Shown: positions 44,338 through 54,665, counted from the first letter of the stretch. The stretch is 64,000 nucleotides of DNA from Hyphomicrobium sp. (GCA_022843145.1 JALHOF010000009.1:61025-125024), one strand, 5' to 3'. The notes: generated from the sequence alone by a model not told the origin. Numbers and translations are program-made.

Positions 44338-47300
44338 ATGGTTTTGGCACGCAAGTCGAAATCCACCGGCCGTTCCGATCAGCGGCGCGCCGACACCGAT
44401 GGCGTCATGTCCGGCCTCGGCAACGGCCGCGACGACATTGCCGCCGGACATCTCGTCGACGAGACACGCCTCGTCGGCGGCCTGGTCGAGCGCGCGGTTT
44501 TCACCGAAGACGAACGACGGCGGACATCCGAGATCGCGCGGCGACTCGTGCTGACCGCGCGTGCCAGCACGCAGCAGTTGTCCGGCATCGACGCCTTCAT
44601 GCGCGAGTATGGCCTTTCGAGCGAGGAGGGCGTCATCCTCATGTGCATCGCCGAATCGCTGCTGCGGATACCCGACAGCGAGACGGCGGATCATCTGATT
44701 TCGGAGAAGATGGCGGCGGGCCATTGGGATCGCCATCTCGGGCATTCGGACAGCACGTTCGTCAACGCCTCGACCTGGGGCCTGATGTTGACCGGCCGCA
44801 TCGTCAAGCTCAAGGAGGCGACCGACCAGGGACCGTGGGGCGTGATGAAGCGCCTCGTCGCGCGCTCGGGCGAGCCGGTGATCCGGCAGGCGGTGCGGCA
44901 GGCGGTGAAGGTCATGGGCGACCAGTTCGTCCTTGGCCGCGATATCGGCACGGCAATTGCGCGCGCCGCATCCTACGAGGCGAAGGGGTATCGCTTCTCC
45001 TACGACATGCTGGGCGAATCCGCGCGCACGGACGCCGATGCGGAGCGATATTTCGAGCGATACCACGCAGCCATCGAGGCCATCGGAAAAGCAGCCGGCC
45101 CAGCCAAGTCGGATCACGCCGACGCCTTGCTGACGCGGCCGGGATTGTCGGTGAAGTTGTCGGCCTTGCATCCGCGTTTCGAGCCCGGCAAGGAAGACCG
45201 CCTCGCCGTCGAGATGTTGCCGCGTCTGCTGGCGCTTGGTCGGGCTGCGCGCAGACACGCCATCATGGTGACGATCGACGCGGAGGAGCAGGACAAGCTC
45301 GATTTGACCCTCGGGCTGTTCGAGCGCGCCTACACGCACGCCGATCTCGCGGGGTGGACGGGGCTTGGTCTGGCCGTGCAGGCCTACGGCAAGCGCGCCA
45401 TACCGGTGCTGCGCTGGCTGCGGAGGCTTTCCGAGCGCGGCGGCCGCCGGATACCCGTGCGGTTGGTCAAGGGCGCCTACTGGGACAGCGAGATCAAGAC
45501 GGCGCAGGAGCGGGGTCTGGCCGATTACCCGGTGTTCACGCGCAAACTGCACACCGACGTATCCTACCTCGCCGCGATGCGGCTGATGCTCTCGGACCAG
45601 CAGGCGTTCTATCCGCAGTTCGCGACACACAACGCGCACACGCTTTCGGCGGCCCTCGTTTCGGCTGGCAACGCGCCGTTCGAGTTCCAGCGGCTGCATG
45701 GCATGGGCGCCGCGCTCTACGAAGAAGTCGTAGGCCCGGCAAAGCTCGACCGTCCTTGCCGCATCTATGCGCCGGTCGGCGGGCACGAGGATCTTCTTCC
45801 CTACCTCGTGCGGCGTCTGCTCGAGAACGGCGCCAACACGTCGTTCGTCAATCGCCTCGCGGACGATACGACGCCGGTCGCGATCATCGTGCGCGATCCG
45901 GTGGAGGCGGCGGAGCGCGAGCGCGCCGATGCCGGAGTGGGGCGCGCCGCGAAGGTCGCGCCGCTGCTGCGTCCTCGCGAAATCTATCAGCCGGTGCGCA
46001 AGGCGAGCGCCGGACTGCCGCTTTCGGAACCGGTGGTGCGTGCGGCGCTGACCGCCGAGATGGCAGGGGAACTCGCAACGGAGTTCACTGTCGGCCCGAT
46101 TGTCGGCGGCGAGGTGCGGACGGCGGCGCGTCCGTTCGAGATCGCGCTGTGCCCGCACGATCGCCGTCAGCGCATCGCAACGGTCGTGTCGAGCACACTG
46201 GCCGACGTCGAGGCGGCGCTGACGATCGCCGCGGCGGCAGCACATCGCTGGGAACGCATCACGCCGTCGCGGCGCGCCGAGGTCCTCGATCTCGCTGCGG
46301 ATTTGTTCGAGCGCCATCGGGCCCGCTTCATGGCGGTTCTGGTGCGCGAGGCGGGCAAGACGCTCGACGCGGCGCAGGGCGAGTTGCGCGAGACCGTGGA
46401 TCACCTACGCTACGCGGCGGCCGAGGCGCGGCGCTTGCTGAGCGAGCCCGTGCATCTCGGCGGTCCGACCGGCGAGGCGAATGTTCTCGATTATCGTGCC
46501 CGCGGGCCGGTTGCCTGCATCAGTCCGTGGAATTTTCCGCTTGCGATCTTCGTGGGGCAAATCGCGTCGGCGCTGGCGGCGGGCAACCCCGTCATCGCCA
46601 AGCCGGCGGAGCAAACGCCGGTTTCGGCGTTCCTCGCTGTCAAGCTGCTGCACGAAGCGGGCGTGCCCGCGGATGTGCTGCATGTCGTCCCGGGCGACGG
46701 GCGCATCGGCGCGCTGCTGGTCAAGGATCTGCGCGTCAAGGCTGTCGCGTTCACCGGCTCCAACGAGACCGCGTGGGCCATCCAGCGCGCCCTGTCGGAC
46801 CGGCGCGGCCCGATCGTTCCATTCCTCGCCGAAACCGGAGGCCTCAATGCCATGATCGCCGACTCGTCCGCGCTGCCCGAGCAGATCGTGCGCGATGCGT
46901 TGCGCTCGGCGTTCGACAGCGCCGGGCAGCGCTGCTCAGCGGCGCGCGTGCTGTTCCTACAATCCGAGATCGCCGGCCGTACCATTGCAATGCTCGCGGG
47001 CGCCACATCCGCCCTCGTCGTCGGCGATCCCATGGACTATGCGACCGACATCGGCCCCGTGATCGACGAGGCCGCGCAGGATACGCTCGAGGGTCACAAG
47101 CTCAGGATGCAGCGCGAGGGGACGCAGATCGTCGACGTCACGCTTGCGAAGGCGACGCGCGTCGGCACCTATGTCGGCCCTGCGGCGTTCGAGATAGACC
47201 GCATCGATCGACTTGAGCGGGAGGTCTTCGGCCCCATCCTGCACGTCGTGCGCTGGGAGGGAGGGCATCTCGACAAGGTCGTCGCGGCGATCAACGCCAC

Positions 47301-47577
47301 GGGCTTCGGTCTGACGCTCGGGCTGCACAGCCGGATTGGCGCGGTGGCCGACTACGTCGCCGAACATGCGCGTGTCGGCAACATCTACGTCAACCGCAAT
47401 CAGATCGGCGCGATGGTCGGGATCCAGCCATTCGGCGGCGAAGGCCTGTCGGGGACCGGCCCCAAGATCGGCGGACCGAATTATCTGTTGCGGTTCATGA
47501 CAGAGCGCGTCCGCTCGACCGACATCACCGCCACCGGCGGCGACATCGCACTCCTGGGCCGCGGCGACGGGCTCTGA
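44338..47577 (+). CDS. putA: Bifunctional proline dehydrogenase / P5C dehydrogenase
   Basis: The protein has 1079 residues. The first half is the FAD-dependent proline dehydrogenase (SYDMLGESARTDADAERY, LSVKLSALHPRFE, RLVKGAYWDSEIKTAQE, FATHNAHT, and QRLHGMGAALYEEV). The second half is the P5C dehydrogenase, an aldehyde dehydrogenase with ISPWNFPLAIF, AFTGSNETAW, ETGGLNAMI and the catalytic Cys in AGQRCSAARVL. It oxidises proline to glutamate by channelling. At this length it lacks the N-terminal ribbon-helix-helix DNA-binding domain of E. coli PutA, so it is not a trifunctional repressor. GGAG precedes the ATG; divergent from panC. Confidence 0.96.
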   Translation: MVLARKSKSTGRSDQRRADTDGVMSGLGNGRDDIAAGHLVDETRLVGGLVERAVFTEDERRRTSEIARRLVLTARASTQQLSGIDAFMREYGLSSEEGVILMCIAESLLRIPDSETADHLISEKMAAGHWDRHLGHSDSTFVNASTWGLMLTGRIVKLKEATDQGPWGVMKRLVARSGEPVIRQAVRQAVKVMGDQFVLGRDIGTAIARAASYEAKGYRFSYDMLGESARTDADAERYFERYHAAIEAIGKAAGPAKSDHADALLTRPGLSVKLSALHPRFEPGKEDRLAVEMLPRLLALGRAARRHAIMVTIDAEEQDKLDLTLGLFERAYTHADLAGWTGLGLAVQAYGKRAIPVLRWLRRLSERGGRRIPVRLVKGAYWDSEIKTAQERGLADYPVFTRKLHTDVSYLAAMRLMLSDQQAFYPQFATHNAHTLSAALVSAGNAPFEFQRLHGMGAALYEEVVGPAKLDRPCRIYAPVGGHEDLLPYLVRRLLENGANTSFVNRLADDTTPVAIIVRDPVEAAERERADAGVGRAAKVAPLLRPREIYQPVRKASAGLPLSEPVVRAALTAEMAGELATEFTVGPIVGGEVRTAARPFEIALCPHDRRQRIATVVSSTLADVEAALTIAAAAAHRWERITPSRRAEVLDLAADLFERHRARFMAVLVREAGKTLDAAQGELRETVDHLRYAAAEARRLLSEPVHLGGPTGEANVLDYRARGPVACISPWNFPLAIFVGQIASALAAGNPVIAKPAEQTPVSAFLAVKLLHEAGVPADVLHVVPGDGRIGALLVKDLRVKAVAFTGSNETAWAIQRALSDRRGPIVPFLAETGGLNAMIADSSALPEQIVRDALRSAFDSAGQRCSAARVLFLQSEIAGRTIAMLAGATSALVVGDPMDYATDIGPVIDEAAQDTLEGHKLRMQREGTQIVDVTLAKATRVGTYVGPAAFEIDRIDRLEREVFGPILHVVRWEGGHLDKVVAAINATGFGLTLGLHSRIGAVADYVAEHARVGNIYVNRNQIGAMVGIQPFGGEGLSGTGPKIGGPNYLLRFMTERVRSTDITATGGDIALLGRGDGL

Positions 47578-47633
47578 TAATGGCTGTCGCGGCGCGGCGG
47601 CGCTCAAGCAGCCAAGCCCTACCAGGCCGAACC

Positions 47634-48530
47634 CTACCAGGCGAGTATCGGCATCGCGCCCACGGCCGGCGGGCTGCCGGGCTTGAACAGCGTGGCCAGT
47701 TTCGCGGGATCGAGCATCGCGCCGCTCATGCTGTCGTGGCGGTGAATGCCCGAGCCGATGAAGAGCCCGCTGATTCCGGCCTGTGCCGCACCCGCGAGAT
47801 CGGTGCGCAGGCTGTCGCCGATCGCCAGCACGCGTGAACGGTCGGTGGCAGTGCCGCGAAGTTCGGCGGCGCGGCGGGAGGCGGTGTCGTAGGCCGAGGC
47901 GTGCGGCTTGCCGGCCCAGAACACGTCGCCGCCGAGATCCTCGTACAGCGCGGCGATGGCACCCGCACACAGATAGAGGCGTCCGCCGACGTCGACCACG
48001 AGATCGGGGTTGGCGCAGACGAACGGCAGGCCGCGATCGAGCGCCGCTTCGAGCAGCGGACGGTAGCTCGCGGCGGTCTCGTTGATGTCGTCCTCGAGGC
48101 CCGAGCAGACGATCGCTTCCGCGTCGGCGAGGGGGGCGTGCTTGGCCGTCAGCCGGTCGAACAGCGCTGCGTCACGGTCCCGGGGGCCGATGTTGTGCAC
48201 GCGCGCGAAGCCACGCTCGGCGACATGTTCGAGCGCGATGTCGCCGGACGAGACGATGGCGTCGTAGGCAGCGACCGGAACACGGCGGCTTCGGAGCATG
48301 GCCGCAACCTGGTCGTTGGGAACGGGAGCGTTCGAAACCAGGACGACCGTTCCGCCGCCGGCTCTGAACCGAACGAGGGCGTCGCAAGCGGACGTGTAGG
48401 CGTTGAAGCCGTCATGAATAACCCCCCAGACGTCACAGAAAACGACGTCGAAGCCCGCCAGCAGCGGTCCGGCGGCGTCGAGGATCGGTGGGATCCCGAG
48501 CGTCACGGGAGCGGCGGTCGATCGTGTCAT
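47634..48530 (-). CDS. HAD-superfamily class IIA hydrolase
   Basis: The protein has 298 residues. The nucleophile motif is DVVFCDVWGVIHDG; the later AGKPHASAYD carries the conserved Lys, and IGDSLRTDLAGAAQAGISGLFI the acidic pair, as in NagD-like and TIGR01459-type phosphatases. It probably dephosphorylates a small sugar phosphate or nucleotide. The start at ATG 48530 is preferred over the upstream frame, which overlaps the aceE control region. It is divergent from aceE. Confidence 0.85.
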   Translation of the reverse strand: MTRSTAAPVTLGIPPILDAAGPLLAGFDVVFCDVWGVIHDGFNAYTSACDALVRFRAGGGTVVLVSNAPVPNDQVAAMLRSRRVPVAAYDAIVSSGDIALEHVAERGFARVHNIGPRDRDAALFDRLTAKHAPLADAEAIVCSGLEDDINETAASYRPLLEAALDRGLPFVCANPDLVVDVGGRLYLCAGAIAALYEDLGGDVFWAGKPHASAYDTASRRAAELRGTATDRSRVLAIGDSLRTDLAGAAQAGISGLFIGSGIHRHDSMSGAMLDPAKLATLFKPGSPPAVGAMPILAW

Positions 48531-48788
48531 GAGTGCGTGTACCTGGGGCGGGGCTGGAATTGCTGCAACCGCTAACTGAGTTAAGACCGGGCGGCAACCG
48601 TTGCATGCCAGATGTGCGCGGATGGCCCTACAGTAAGCAGGCATTGGCGTCCGGCGGAATGCCAGTCTATGTTTGTCAATGAGGGGTGCTGTCGCGCGTG
48701 GCTTAGACGCGAAGGCACCCCGGCTGGTCTCGCCGTTCGGCTGGGCCGGTCAGCCGTCCCCCCGATCACACGCGCTCACGAGGTTCAC

Positions 48789-51467
48789 ATGGCCAAGCTC
48801 GACGACGTAGCCGAGCGCAAGGAGTGGAAGGACGCGATCAATTCGGTGATCGCGTTCGAAGGGACAGGGGCGGCCGACGATATTCTGACGGACGTGGTGG
48901 CGACCGCAAGGCGGGCCGGCGCCCGGCTCCCCTTCGCGGCCAACACCGCCTACATCAATACGATCCCGCCCGACCAGCAACCGCCCCATCCCGGCACGCG
49001 CGGAGTGGAGATGACGATCCGGCGGGCCGTGCGCTGGAATGCTGCCGCGATCGTCGTCAAAGCCAACAAGGAAAGCTCCGAACTCGGCGGACACATCGCC
49101 TCGTTCCAGTCGGCGGCCACGCTCTACGACACGGGCTTCATGCATTTCTGGAACGCGCCGCACGAAGGGCACGGCGGCGATCTGGTGTTTGTGCAGGGTC
49201 ACTCCGCGCCGGGCGTGTATGCCCGCGCGTTTCTCGAAGGCCGGCTGAGCGAAGCCCAACTCAAGAACTTCCGTCAGGAGGTCGATGGGAAGGGCATTCC
49301 GTCTTATCCGCATCCGTGGCTGATGCCGGAGTTCTGGCAGTTCCCGACCGTGTCGATGGGCCTCGGCCCGCTGATGGCGATCTATCAGGCGCGCTTCCTC
49401 AAATATCTCGAAGGGCGCGGCCTCGCAAAGACCGACAACCGCCACGTCTGGGTGTTCTGCGGCGACGGCGAGATGGACGAGCCGGAAAGCTTGGGCGCGA
49501 TTGCGCTCGCTGGGCGCGAGAAGCTCGACAACCTCGTGTTCGTCATCAACTGCAACTTGCAGCGGCTGGACGGTCCGGTGCGCGGCAACGGCAAGATCAT
49601 CCAGGAACTGGAAGGCGATTTCCGGGGTGCGGGCTGGAACGTGATCAAGGTGATCTGGGGCTCGCAGTGGGACGAATTGCTCGCCAAGGATACGACGGGC
49701 AGGCTGCGCCAGTTGATGGAGGAGTGCGTCGACGGCGAGTACCAGGATTTCAAGTCGAAGAACGGCGCGTACATCCGCGAGAAGTTCTTCGGCCGCTACC
49801 CCGAGACGGCGGCGATGGTTGCGGGTTGGACGGATGACAAGATCTGGTCGCTGACGCGCGGCGGGCACGATCCGGTCAAGGTCTACTCGGCCTACAAGGC
49901 CGCGGTCGATCACAAGAGCCAGCCCAACGTCATCCTCGCCAAGACCGTCAAGGGTTACGGCATGGGCGAAGCTGGCGAAGGCCAGATGATCACCCATCAG
50001 CAGAAGAAGATGGGCCTCGAAGATCTGAAGAAGTTCCGCGACCGGTTCCAGATTCCCGTCGCCGATGCCGACATCGAGAAGCTGCCGTTCATCAAGCTCG
50101 TCCCGGGTTCGGAAGCGGAGAAGTATCTGCACGACCGCCGCGCATCGCTGGGAGGCTATCTGCCGCAACGCCGGACCACGACCGACGTGAAGCTCGAGGT
50201 GCCGCCGCTGTCCGTTTTTGAATCGCAATTGAAGGCGTCTGGCGAGGGTCGCGAAATCTCGACCACGATGGCGTTCGTGCGCGTGCTCAATACGCTCTTG
50301 CGCGACAAGAGCCTCGGCAAGCGCGTCGTGCCCATCGTCCCCGACGAAAGCCGCACGTTCGGCATGGAAGGCATGTTCAGGCAGTACGGCATCTTCTCGC
50401 AGGTCGGCCAGCTTTACCGGCCGCAGGATGCCGATCAGCTCATGTACTACAAGGAGGACAAGAGCGGGCAGATGCTGCAGGAGGGCATCAACGAGGCCGG
50501 CGCGATGTCGTCGTGGATCGCGGCGGCGACGAGCTACTCGACGTCGAATTGCCCGATGATCCCGTTCTACATCTACTATTCGATGTTCGGATTTCAGCGC
50601 ATCGGCGATTTGGCGTGGGCGGCGGGCGACATGCGCGCGCGCGGCTTCCTGGTCGGTGGCACTTCGGGCCGTACGACGCTGAATGGCGAAGGCCTGCAAC
50701 ACGAGGACGGCCACAGCCATGTCCTGTCGGCGACCATTCCGAACTGCGTCTCCTACGATCCGACCTATGCCTACGAGGTCGCAGTGATCGTGCGCGATGG
50801 TCTCCGCCGTATGCTGCACGAGCAGGAGGACGTCTTCTACTATCTCACCGTGCTCAACGAGAACTACGAGCATCCCGCGATGCCCGAAGGATCGGAAGAC
50901 GGCATCATCAAGGGCATGTACCTGTTGCGTCAGGCCTCGAAGAAAGCGCCGGGAGCGAAGGGTGGGGGCCACAAGGTTCAGCTACTGGGCTCGGGTGCGA
51001 TCCTGCGTGAAGTGATCGCGGGGGCGGACCTGCTGGAGAAGGATTTCGGCATTTCCGCCGATATCTGGAGCGTGACGAGTTTCACCGAACTGGCGCGCGA
51101 GGCGCAGGACGTGGAGCGGTGGAACCTTTTGAACCCCGAGGAGAAGCCGCGCGTGTCGTATGTCTCGGCTGCGTTGGCTGCGCGCGGCGACGGCCCGGTG
51201 ATCGCTTCGACCGACTACATGAAGATGTTCGCCGATCAGATCCGGCCGTTTGTGCCCGCGAAGTACCGCGTGCTTGGAACCGACGGTTTCGGCCGTTCCG
51301 ACTATCGCAAGAAGCTAAGGTCGCACTTCGAGGTCGACCGGCATTTTGTGGCCGTCGCGGCGCTGAAGTCGCTGGCCGATGAGAACAAGGTGCCATCTGC
51401 AAAGGTCGCCGAAGCCATCAAAAAGTATGGCATCGATCCGAACAAGGCCAATCCGGCCCGCGCTTGA
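48789..51467 (+). CDS. aceE: Pyruvate dehydrogenase E1 component, homodimeric
   Basis: The protein has 892 residues and is a thiamine diphosphate enzyme decarboxylating pyruvate. The TPP motif is FCGDGEMDEPESLGAIALAGREKLDNLVFVINCN in part (GDG ... NCN). The C-terminal half keeps GMEGMFRQYGIF, FYIYYSMFGFQRIGDLAWAAGD and the transketolase-like end. Length and sequence are those of the single-chain AceE used by E. coli and betaproteobacteria, not the PdhA/PdhB pair usual in alphaproteobacteria. GAGG precedes the ATG. First gene of an aceE-aceF-lpd operon. Confidence 0.96.
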   Translation: MAKLDDVAERKEWKDAINSVIAFEGTGAADDILTDVVATARRAGARLPFAANTAYINTIPPDQQPPHPGTRGVEMTIRRAVRWNAAAIVVKANKESSELGGHIASFQSAATLYDTGFMHFWNAPHEGHGGDLVFVQGHSAPGVYARAFLEGRLSEAQLKNFRQEVDGKGIPSYPHPWLMPEFWQFPTVSMGLGPLMAIYQARFLKYLEGRGLAKTDNRHVWVFCGDGEMDEPESLGAIALAGREKLDNLVFVINCNLQRLDGPVRGNGKIIQELEGDFRGAGWNVIKVIWGSQWDELLAKDTTGRLRQLMEECVDGEYQDFKSKNGAYIREKFFGRYPETAAMVAGWTDDKIWSLTRGGHDPVKVYSAYKAAVDHKSQPNVILAKTVKGYGMGEAGEGQMITHQQKKMGLEDLKKFRDRFQIPVADADIEKLPFIKLVPGSEAEKYLHDRRASLGGYLPQRRTTTDVKLEVPPLSVFESQLKASGEGREISTTMAFVRVLNTLLRDKSLGKRVVPIVPDESRTFGMEGMFRQYGIFSQVGQLYRPQDADQLMYYKEDKSGQMLQEGINEAGAMSSWIAAATSYSTSNCPMIPFYIYYSMFGFQRIGDLAWAAGDMRARGFLVGGTSGRTTLNGEGLQHEDGHSHVLSATIPNCVSYDPTYAYEVAVIVRDGLRRMLHEQEDVFYYLTVLNENYEHPAMPEGSEDGIIKGMYLLRQASKKAPGAKGGGHKVQLLGSGAILREVIAGADLLEKDFGISADIWSVTSFTELAREAQDVERWNLLNPEEKPRVSYVSAALAARGDGPVIASTDYMKMFADQIRPFVPAKYRVLGTDGFGRSDYRKKLRSHFEVDRHFVAVAALKSLADENKVPSAKVAEAIKKYGIDPNKANPARA

Positions 51468-51545
51468 CGCAAGACCCCAGCGTCCAGCAGCCTCGCCGTT
51501 CTAAGCTGCCCCCTGATCAGCCCTGCCGCCAGGAGTAATTCATCG

Positions 51546-52844
51546 ATGTCCGCGACCGAAGTGAAGGTGCCCGATATCGGCGACTTCAAGAACGTGCCTG
51601 TGATCGAAATCCTGGTGAAGCCGGGCGATACGGTGAAAGCCGACGATCCGCTCGTTGCGCTCGAAAGCGACAAGGCGACGATGGAAGTGCCCGCTCCTTC
51701 GGCCGGCAAAGTCGTGTCGATCCTGGTCAAGATCGGCGACAAGGTGAGCCAGGGCTCGGCGATCGTCACGATGGAGAGCGAGGGCGGCGCGAAGACGCAA
51801 CCGGCGTCGAAGCCGGCTGCAGCCGCGGCACCGGCGCCAGCCACAACGCCGGCTCCAGCACCGGTTGTCGACGCCGAGCCCAGTTCCAAGGCAGGGCAAC
51901 CCGGAACACGACCGTCGATGGGTTTGCCGCCGCCCGGGCCTGAGGACTTCGGCGGCGTCCACGCGAGCCCCGCCGTCCGCCGTCTCGCGCGCGAGCTCGA
52001 AGTCGACCTGCGCAAGGTTCCCGGCACCGGCGAGAAAGGGCGCGTGACCAAGGACGACGTCAAGCGCGCGGTCGCGGGCAAGGCTGCGGCGGCGCCGGCT
52101 GGCGGTTTCGGCATCCCTGAAATTCCCACGCAGGATTTCTCGAAGTTCGGCCCCATCGAAGAAAAGCCGCTGTCGCGCTTGAAGAAGCTGTCGGGGCCGC
52201 ATCTGCATCGGGCGTGGCTCAATATCCCGCACGTCACCCACACCGACGAAGCCGACATCACCGAACTCGAGGACTATCGCAAGTCGCTCGACAAGGGCGC
52301 GAAGGACAAGGGCTATCGCGTCACGCTGTTGTCGTTCCTGCTCAAGGCGTCGGTCGCCTGCCTCAAGGAATTCCCCACCTTCAACGCCTCGCTCGGGCCG
52401 ACGAAGGATACGCTGATCCTCAAGAAATATTACAACATCGGCGTCGCGGTCGACACGCCCGATGGCCTCGTCGTGCCCGTGATCAAAGACGTCAACGCCA
52501 AGGGTATCATCGAGCTGTCGAAGGAGCTCGGTGAGATCTCGCAGAAGATGCGCGACGGCAAGATCACGCCAGCCGACATCTCGGGCGCGACGTTCTCGAT
52601 CTCCTCGCTCGGCGGCATCGGCGGAACGAGCTTCACGCCCATCGTGAACGCGCCCGAAGTAGCGATCCTCGGCGTCGTGCGTTCCGAGATGAAGCCGCGC
52701 TGGGACGGCAAGGACTTCAAGCCGCGCCTGATGCTGCCGCTGTGCGTGTCCTACGATCACCGCATCATCGACGGCGCGCTCGCGGCTCGCTTCACCCGCC
52801 GCATGGCCGACATTCTCGGTGACGTGCGCGAACTGGTGTTGTGA
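51546..52844 (+). CDS. aceF: Pyruvate dehydrogenase E2 component
   Basis: The protein has 432 residues. One lipoyl domain (1-78; the lipoylated Lys in LESDKATMEVP) is followed by an Ala/Pro linker, a peripheral-subunit-binding domain (VHASPAVRRLARELEVDLRK and GRVTKDDVKRAV) and the acetyltransferase domain with the active-site His in VSYDHRIIDGALAARF. It transfers the acetyl group to CoA. GGAG upstream. A single lipoyl domain is fewer than the three of E. coli AceF. Confidence 0.96.
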   Translation: MSATEVKVPDIGDFKNVPVIEILVKPGDTVKADDPLVALESDKATMEVPAPSAGKVVSILVKIGDKVSQGSAIVTMESEGGAKTQPASKPAAAAAPAPATTPAPAPVVDAEPSSKAGQPGTRPSMGLPPPGPEDFGGVHASPAVRRLARELEVDLRKVPGTGEKGRVTKDDVKRAVAGKAAAAPAGGFGIPEIPTQDFSKFGPIEEKPLSRLKKLSGPHLHRAWLNIPHVTHTDEADITELEDYRKSLDKGAKDKGYRVTLLSFLLKASVACLKEFPTFNASLGPTKDTLILKKYYNIGVAVDTPDGLVVPVIKDVNAKGIIELSKELGEISQKMRDGKITPADISGATFSISSLGGIGGTSFTPIVNAPEVAILGVVRSEMKPRWDGKDFKPRLMLPLCVSYDHRIIDGALAARFTRRMADILGDVRELVL

Positions 52845-52919
52845 TCGGCCGGCTGCCCCTGTTTTTTCCACCCCACCCCTGACCCCACCCCATCGAGGGG
52901 AGGGGAATGAGAGCGCACC

Positions 52920-54665
52920 ATGACCACCAAAGAGATCCGCGTTCCCGATATCGGCGACTTCAAAAACATTCCGGTCATCGAAGTGCTGGTGAAGCCGGGC
53001 GACACGGTTGCGCCGGAGGATCCGCTGGTTTCGCTCGAAAGCGATAAGGCGACGATGGAGGTGCCCTCGCCAGCCGCCGGCCGGGTCGTGACGGTGACGG
53101 TCAAGGTCGGCGACAAGGTGTCCGAGGGCTCCGTGCTGCTGACCCTCGAAGACGCGGCCGGAGCCGGCGAGGCAGACGCCGCAGCGCCGGCCGCAGCGGC
53201 ATCGGCACCCGCCGCCGCGCCAGTCGCCGCGAGCTATGCGGGCGGCGCCGACATCACCTGTCAAATCCTGGTGCTCGGTGCTGGACCCGGCGGCTATTCC
53301 GCCGCATTCCGCGCCGCCGATCTCGGCATGACGACGGTCCTCGTCGAGCGCTGGCCCGTTCTAGGTGGCGTATGCCTCAACGTCGGCTGCATTCCCTCGA
53401 AGGCCTTGTTGCACACCGCCGCGATCGTCGACGAAGTTAAGGCGATGGCAAGTCACGGCATCACGTTTGGAGCGCCCCAGATCGATCTGGCCGCGCTGCG
53501 CTCGCACAAAGACAAGGTCATCTCGAAGCTGACGACGGGCCTGACCGGCATGGCCAAGGCGCGCAAGGTGACGGTCGTCACCGGCACCGGCCGCTTCATC
53601 GATCCTAACCACGTCGAGGTTGTGGCGGCCGATGGCTCGTCGAAGACCATACGGTTCGAGAAGGCGATCATCGCCGCCGGCTCTGAGCCGGTGAAACTGC
53701 CGTTCGTTCCAGAGGATCCGCGCATCGCCGATTCAACCGGCGCGCTCGAATTGCGTTCCATCCCGGAGAAGATGCTGGTGATCGGCGGCGGCATCATCGG
53801 TCTCGAGATGGCGACGGTTTACTCGACGCTCGGCACACGCATCGACGTCGTCGAAATGCTCGACGGATTGATGCCCGGCGCGGACCGTGATCTCGTCCGC
53901 GTCTGGAACAAGCACAACGCGCCGCGTTTCGACCGCATCATGTTGAAGACGAAGACCGTCGCCGTCGCGGCGAAGAAGGACGGCATCCACGTCAGCTTCG
54001 AAGGCGAAAAAGCTCCTGACGGACCGCAGCGCTATGACATGGTTCTGGTTGCGGTCGGGCGCACGCCGAACGGCAAGCTCGTCGCCGCCGACAAGGCTGG
54101 CGTCACTGTGTCCGATCGCGGCTTCATCGCGGTCGACAAGCAGATGCGCACCAACGTCGCCCACATCTTCGCCATTGGCGACATCGTCGGACAGCCCATG
54201 CTGGCGCATAAGGCCGTGCACGAGGGTCACGTCGCGGCGGAAGTCGCGGCGGGCGGCAATTCTGCGTTCGACGCGCGGCAGATTCCGTCCGTTGCCTACA
54301 CCGACCCCGAGATCGCATGGGCCGGGTTGACCGAGACGGAGGCTATGGCGAAGGGTATCAAGTTTGGCAAGGCGGTGTTCCCCTGGGCAGCGTCGGGCCG
54401 TGCGATCGCCAATGGCCGCGACGAAGGATTTACCAAGTTGCTCGTCGACGAGGAAACGCACCGCGTCGTGGGTGGCGGCATCGTCGGCACGCACGCCGGC
54501 GATCTCATCGGCGAGATTTGCCTGGCGATCGAGATGGGCGTTGAGCCGGGCGACATTGCGCACACCATCCACCCCCATCCGACGCTGGGTGAATCGATCG
54601 GCATGGTCGCGGAGGTCTTTGAGGGGACCTGCACGGATCTACCTCCCGTCAAGAAGAAGGCGTGA
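52920..54665 (+). CDS. lpdA: Dihydrolipoyl dehydrogenase with N-terminal lipoyl domain
   Basis: The protein has 581 residues, about 110 longer than plain E3. Residues 1-80 form a lipoyl domain highly similar to that of the preceding aceF (IGDFKN-PVIE-LVKPGDTV and LESDKATMEVP). After an Ala-rich linker comes the flavoprotein: FAD site VLGAGPGGYSAAFRAADLG, redox pair GGVCLNVGCIPSKALLH, NAD site VIGGGIIGLEMATVYSTLG, and catalytic HTIHPHPTLGES. It regenerates lipoamide for the complex. Fusions of this kind occur with homodimeric E1 systems. Confidence 0.95.
   Translation: MTTKEIRVPDIGDFKNIPVIEVLVKPGDTVAPEDPLVSLESDKATMEVPSPAAGRVVTVTVKVGDKVSEGSVLLTLEDAAGAGEADAAAPAAAASAPAAAPVAASYAGGADITCQILVLGAGPGGYSAAFRAADLGMTTVLVERWPVLGGVCLNVGCIPSKALLHTAAIVDEVKAMASHGITFGAPQIDLAALRSHKDKVISKLTTGLTGMAKARKVTVVTGTGRFIDPNHVEVVAADGSSKTIRFEKAIIAAGSEPVKLPFVPEDPRIADSTGALELRSIPEKMLVIGGGIIGLEMATVYSTLGTRIDVVEMLDGLMPGADRDLVRVWNKHNAPRFDRIMLKTKTVAVAAKKDGIHVSFEGEKAPDGPQRYDMVLVAVGRTPNGKLVAADKAGVTVSDRGFIAVDKQMRTNVAHIFAIGDIVGQPMLAHKAVHEGHVAAEVAAGGNSAFDARQIPSVAYTDPEIAWAGLTETEAMAKGIKFGKAVFPWAASGRAIANGRDEGFTKLLVDEETHRVVGGGIVGTHAGDLIGEICLAIEMGVEPGDIAHTIHPHPTLGESIGMVAEVFEGTCTDLPPVKKKA

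Noticed and set aside
44170-46404. Long minus-strand frame upstream of panC
   Set aside because: It is the mirror of putA codons, rich in Arg/His/Gln, with no motif. Only the C-terminal 289 codons match pantothenate synthetase.
48750-50972. 740-codon minus-strand frame opposite aceE
   Set aside because: It is a shadow of aceE: the plus strand encodes all expected E1 motifs and the minus product resembles nothing.
51540-53264. 574-codon minus-strand frame opposite aceF and lpdA
   Set aside because: It spans two genes and their gap, with no ribosome-binding site or domain; a composition artefact.
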